Part shown: piece by piece, positions 59,280-64,000 of the stretch | Layout of the letters: every line of letters begins with the position of its first letter | Position numbering within the stretch: position 1 is the first letter of the stretch | NCBI GenBank assembly: GCA_009617715.1 | Contig: VTFK01000581.1 | Location: 84,796-148,795, forward strand | Direction: 5' to 3' | DNA: 64,000 nucleotides | From: Plectrocnemia conspersa | Taxonomy: Eukaryota; Arthropoda; Insecta; Trichoptera; Polycentropodidae | Made by a program: the position numbers and the translations under genes | Notes under the pieces: model-generated | What the model saw: only the letters and a program-made list of their open reading frames with translations | What the model was told of the DNA's origin: nothing | Databases searched by the model: none

Positions 59280-59700
59280 CACCTTCTCAATAGAACACTA
59301 TAATTTATATGCCTCTCTCCATTACGTTGGCGCTCGTTTTGTCGGTTTTGATCAATGTTTATTAATGCCCAAACCCATTATGCGGCCACCGAGCTAAAAA
59401 AAATCACCAGTACATTAGCCTCTTCTCTTCCTTTTATCTGTCTCTTTATTCTGGTAGCATTCACGTTTCGACAAGAGATTTGACCGAATAAATCTCTTCC
59501 AGCTTGTCTGCGCCTCGGAAGCGTTTCGTTACAACAACACACAAAAAAACATATACCCAAAAGCCTAAACACGCCATTCATCACGGCGTGATGTATATCG
59601 CGAACGAGCGTTATTAAAATATTTTGTTCCGCATAGTTATTTCTTGGAGCGTGAAATGTCCCTGTGGAATTTCAGCGCTACTGTTGGTGCGTTTTTTTTA
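59280..59700. other. Balanced block with possible short secretory-like frame
   Basis: The minus-strand frame 59584-59378 (68 codons) starts MMNGVFRLLGICFFVCCC, a hydrophobic stretch that could be a signal sequence or membrane anchor, followed by a basic stretch with RRR and KR dibasics. It lacks a recognised family, and translation of complex non-coding DNA could give the same picture. The block itself is compositionally distinct from its flanks. Confidence 0.25.
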
Positions 59701-59929
59701 TTTAAAGTTGAAAAAATAGGTATACTATAAGCGAAATCGACGAAGCCAACTATTGTGAACGCGAGCATTGACAAAGGGTATTTTTCTTCCATACACAATG
59801 TTGTCATAATGAAAATAGATTTGATTCAAATATAACCGCGAATAGGGCAGACAATTTAAACTAAAAATAATCGCAGACATGTAGACAGTAGAGAGATTTA
59901 ATGCAAATTTTCGAGATTAGTAGCAGAGT

Positions 59930-61050
59930 GCAGCCATTTAGATGCCGGAAGAACTAACAAAGTTTATTCTGTATAAAAATGTGCATAAAAATATAGACGT
60001 CAGTATCGGGCGACATAGTCGCTGAATTGATGAATCTGCAATCACTGGTTCGTGCATTTTAAAATTGGGAGTAATCTACTAGTGATGGCCAGTGATTAAA
60101 AATGAGGCGTAATGTCACAAGGTTGAACAATTTAAAGATATTTGCAAAGGATTCAATTTCACCACCAAAATCATCTCTATTTTTAAGAAATTATAATAAT
60201 TATTTAATGCTGAACCATCAGTTTTTTTCTACATATAAGTTTCGAAGCTTACGGAGAAAATATTTTAATTAGCGTTTGTGGTAATTGTGCAAATATAGGT
60301 GTTCTGCTGATCTCTAATATTAATTGCTGTCATCCAAGTCATTGTCATTAGCAGATTTATTCTATAACATACATATGATATAAAGCAAGACTAATTTATT
60401 AAAATTATTTAAATTCTTGATTAAGAATTTTAAGTTCTCAACGCTTAACAAATATATTTTTTCCAAATAATTAAAAAAAAAATTATGCTACCTTAATACA
60501 TTATTTTTCATTTTAAGCTAAATGTACTGCATCTAAAATTAAAGCAATGTAAAAAACAAAGTCCTAAAATAAGTATTATGGGTAATGACTTTTGAGATTG
60601 AGTGATTACGTTTTTTTATTAATTATTGTACATACTAGTTAATGTTTATTAAAAATTTTGGGGTGCTGTAATAATCGATGATCCTAGTATGCTTCACCAT
60701 ATAATCTAAATGAGAGATTTGCTTTTTCTAGTATGCCTCTGAATCCAAATACTTCCGGCAAACACTTACTTCAATAGCTTTAGGGATGGTCAGCCATAAC
60801 CACTTAGCGGCCATAAATAATTTTACTGTTTGATGGTATTTTCAGCATTATTGTCTGTCTTTTGCAGCCGATTACATGTCGGAAGAGCTATATACAAAAA
60901 ATTTAGACAACGAAATTTAATTAGTAAATATTTAAAGTAAATTAAGTGGTAGAGTCTTCGCTGTGGTCGTCAATTATTGGATTGGTGATGAGTGATTAGC
61001 AATTGCCGTTGATCGTGTGCTTGGCGAGGGATTTTTATCGATCAGTGACG
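59930..61050 (+). repeat. Diverged local repeats
   Basis: tgcagccatttagatgccggaagaact (59931-59957) resembles tgcagccgattacatgtcggaagagct (60866-60892). gtttgtggtaattgtgcaaatataggtgttctgctgat (60273-60310) resembles the segment at 62267-62304. Similarity is patchy. It may be an old tandem or dispersed element. Confidence 0.35.
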
Positions 61051-61460
61051 GGTCCTAAGATCACATGTTTTATACTATTTCTTCAAGATTTAGCTAATTG
61101 AGAATCAATTAAATTAGTGAAACTCCACACAAAAAATCATATTGGACATAATTACTTATCTGCGGTTATTTACTCTTAACTTATCGTTTAAAACAAATAC
61201 TTTACTCATGTATTAAATATAATGAAAGTGACTAATATACATAAAAATTAAAACAAATCAAATAATAAGAATTATGAGCCTGTAACGATTTTATTAGTAA
61301 AATAATTATTTATAAATATGCTTCAGACCATATTGAATAATATTTGATAAATCAATAGCATGGCTTTTCCTGTATTGAGATCAATAGTAACGAATCTGAT
61401 CTGTTTTTTTTTAATTTGAGACAAAAAATCTCGATATAGGCAATTAAGTTGATGTCACCT

Positions 61461-61519
61461 TACAGTGATTTTGAAAAAGCTTTTGATGAAGTTTATCATA
61501 ACCTTTATTTTTTTAAAAA
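61461..61519 (+). pseudogene. Tiny LINE RT relic
   Basis: Encodes YSDFEKAFDEVYHNLYFFKN, the first catalytic Asp block of a LINE RT. It stops exactly where the TTAA-element copy 3 begins. Confidence 0.6.
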
Positions 61520-61842
61520 CAGTCGTCAACATGTTTAATAATTTATTTTAACACTTTTCTAATATTAAATTTTGGAAATATATTTTTTACATTTTAGGGC
61601 TTTTATGATTTTTTTTTATATTAATTCAGAGGTTTTAATAGTTTTTTATAAAATTAATATAAAATTTTTATAGTTTATCGGTATTATTTCTATAAAAATC
61701 ATTAAAAAAATATTATATAAATTTAATGTTTTTTTTATTTATTATTTATTCAGGTAATTATGGTAATATATAACTATATGGGGTACCTCAAAATAGTGAA
61801 AGATCGCATGTCGTACATGTACGGCGATACCGCACAAAAGGT
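61520..61842 (-). mobile_element. TTAA-flanked palindrome-bearing MITE, copy 3
   Basis: Inverted relative to copies 1 and 2. Its outer end is at TTAA 61843-61846, with the complement reading ccttttgtgcggtatcgccg and gtacatgtac. The distal end is at aacatgttgacgactg, equivalent to the ttgagaaacactg end of the others. The palindrome has decayed on one side (gtacgacatgcgat). Confidence 0.6.
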
Positions 61843-62309
61843 TTAAAGCATTTTTTTAAGACGTTGGTAGAGAATATTTACATTCCTGAGATTCTGACAG
61901 ATTTGAGCGCCACCTAATTGCGTTTCCAAATATTTTTTGAAGTACTGCCTGCAAGAACTGAGGTATTGAACAACTCTCCAATAAGCACAGCTATTTCACT
62001 GTCAGATAATATTGATTTTTCTCATTCAGATACTGACAGTTGGTAGACGCATTATTGTATATAAATGTATCTAATTGTTTTGTAAATATTTTTCATTGTT
62101 TCCTTAACATATATTACAACTTAAACAAATAAATATATTGTAAACTTAATTTCAAGGCACGTTGGGCCACCGTTTAATAATTACAAAATGTAGTTAAACG
62201 ATGTAAGTTTCGAAACGTTTAAGTGGTAGATAATGGCTATTGATGGTAATTACTGGCTTTCGATAGTGTGCGGTTATTGTGCAATTTTGGGTGTTCCGCT
62301 GGTATATTT

Positions 62310-63150
62310 TTTTAAGCACTACACTCTACACTATAAATAAATCCTTTTCATGCCTTTCAATGAGGATGATCTTTTTTTTCCCATGATTATGACATTGAAA
62401 CGCTTAACTACTGCGTTAATATTTTGTTTAAAAGAGATTAGTAATTGTATTTTACGAATCTAGTGCTACAATATAGTTAGTTTTGAAAATCAGTGTAATT
62501 ACATTAGTAAATAATAATTTACAAATTATTTTTAAATAATGATTATCCTTAATTATTGAATAAGCATATTTATGTTGATATGATGAAATTTAAATAGCTG
62601 TCATATACTAAAACTAATTTTGATGATGGATTATTTTAGGAGATTACATTTTAATTCACAGAAAAACTAAGAAAATATTTTAGACATATAGATTTTAATG
62701 AAAAAGTAAATTTGCAGGGACTCGCTTAAACTCAATTTAACTAGGGAGCTGTAAAGGTAGCGCTTAATTTATCTAGGTATTCTAAAAGTTTTCACTCCAG
62801 TGATAAATTGCATTGAAGCACTTAATTTAGAGATTTTACGATGATAATTATACGGAAGCTTCAAATACCATGAAAATTTTATTATGTTTTTTTATGAAAA
62901 TAAGTTAAAATAATATTTTAAAAACTGAAAAGGTAAATTAAATTATTTTAGCTTTCTCTTTAGACAATAATTTTCTTAGGAAATTTAGCACTATGTGGGT
63001 ATAAAGGCATATTCTGCCTTCGAGTTTAATAATTTATGAAAACTATAGAAAACAAATCCCAGTGTCTTTGAAGCTTCTCTGCACATAGTTTCCATAGTCA
63101 TATTTCTCTTAAATTATTATATTTATTCAAACAATTTTTCTTGTTTCTGA
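62310..63150. other. AT-rich intergenic
   Basis: No gene or terminal repeat seen. Confidence 0.4.
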
Positions 63151-63176
63151 ATTATTATTTAAAACACAGAAGAAAG

Positions 63177-63584
63177 CAAAGGCTCGTGTAATATATGCAT
63201 ATCATAACTAAGCGGTCCATTAAAGGACACGATCGAGTATAGAGCACACAAGCGAAAGGAGTACTCCTGCGTCTCACCGGAGCGAAGCAGAGGAAACTGC
63301 AGCGGGTAGTTAAGCCCGCCGTTGAATAATTCATGTCGCTTTTGAATATTCCATGGCGAAACGCTGACTTGGCCTAGTAATGAATTAGGATCCAGTCTCG
63401 GGGCACTACTAGTACTGTCCAAATGCAATTCATATATGCGGGCTGATCTCTTCGACAGTCCGCAGATAGCGCCTGCAATAAATCCGTACGCGCTCGTAAA
63501 TTATTAAATCGTCTCCGGGTTTTATAGCCGCGTTTACAAATTGGACATAAATTTTTACCGTACAACTTGTACTGTGGGGAGGTA
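63177..63584 (-). pseudogene. Exon-like segment with a CPIC motif, unidentified
   Basis: The minus strand begins after a good 3' splice site (tttttctaacag, 63585 on) and reads TSPQYKLYGKNLCPICKRGY then a basic stretch, open to a stop at 63374. A second frame overlaps and continues to 63159. The C-x2-C with following aromatic and basic residues resembles the first half of a C2H2 zinc finger, but the expected histidines are missing. Composition is much more balanced than the flanks. It may be a terminal alternative exon, a decayed zinc-finger exon, or chance. Confidence 0.35.
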
Positions 63585-63620
63585 CTGTTAGAAAAATCGC
63601 ATAAATAAGCGAACGGCAAA

Positions 63621-64000
63621 GCGCAGCTTAGTCAGGATTATGGCAGTAGAAAATTAAGCCAAATTTATTTTAAAATTGTATCTGTATATATTAAATTTAG
63701 TCTTATTGAGAATGTACGGTACTTCAAGTAAGATCCAAATTACATTTTTTATTATAATTTTTAATAATTAAATTTGATCACAATAATAACAGAAGCTAAT
63801 CACATTCATACGTAAAATGCCAGTCTGACCTAATGTTGATAATAAAAACAGTGTTTTATCATAGTTTATTTAGTTATTTTTATAGCAATTTTTTTCATTT
63901 ACCATAAGTATAATATATTTCGAACAAAAAAGGCAAAAGTTGCTGCTCATAACGCGGCTCGTTTCTGCCGATAAGACTATCGCCGCACGAAAAGCTTCAT
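63621..64000. other. AT-rich end of window
   Basis: No feature recognised. A more balanced tail (63935-64000) continues beyond the window. Confidence 0.4.

Overview
This is a strongly AT-rich eukaryotic window with no operons, no Shine-Dalgarno-type gene starts and no long intact host gene. The transposon types present (mellifera/irritans-like mariner, pogo/Tigger, PIF-Harbinger-type, several hATs, a probable piggyBac-type MITE, Jockey-like and CR1/Jockey-like non-LTR retrotransposons) point to an arthropod, most likely an insect. A moth or butterfly is plausible but not proven. Almost everything recognisable is a decayed mobile element. The rest is AT-rich intergenic or intronic DNA dotted with short blocks of more balanced base composition that may be regulatory.

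Layout. 1-205: right end of a Harbinger-type element cut by the window edge. 579-1218: short hAT with a perfect 8-bp target duplication. 2990-4196: minus-strand LINE reverse transcriptase (RT) relic. About 4.3-16.8 kb: desert with a few balanced-composition blocks and hairpins. 16798-19227: plus-strand LINE pseudogene interrupted by a TTAA-flanked element. 20528-20925: hAT relic. 21228-22189: Tigger/pogo element. 25820-27113: minus-strand LINE, the longest frame in the window. 32066-32239: hairpin MITE. 34511-35958: ZBED5-like hAT with both termini. 36133-36664: foldback cluster. 38395-40790: scattered pieces of a Jockey-type LINE with a MITE and another repeat between them. 44428-45524 and 45591-46858: a complete Harbinger-type element beside a mariner. 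47064-49033: inverted repeat pair around a Jockey relic. 49.6-55 kb: assorted repeat relics. 56580-56934: tandem duplication carrying two exon-like 50-bp cassettes. 57324-58100: minus-strand gene-like remnant with splice-like junctions. 59.9-62.3 kb: diverged repeats plus a third TTAA-flanked copy. 63177-63620: minus-strand exon-like segment.

The recognisable coding frames are broken by stops, frameshifts or lost catalytic residues, so none of the elements is expected to be autonomous. The observations most worth following are the tandemly duplicated exon-like cassette (56.6-56.9 kb), the gene-like remnant at 57.3-58.1 kb, two unidentified coding-like repeat families (39.7/52.4 kb and 47.1/48.9 kb), the palindrome-bearing three-copy TTAA family, and the foldback at 36.4 kb. 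All family assignments come from reading motifs by eye. No database search was run.
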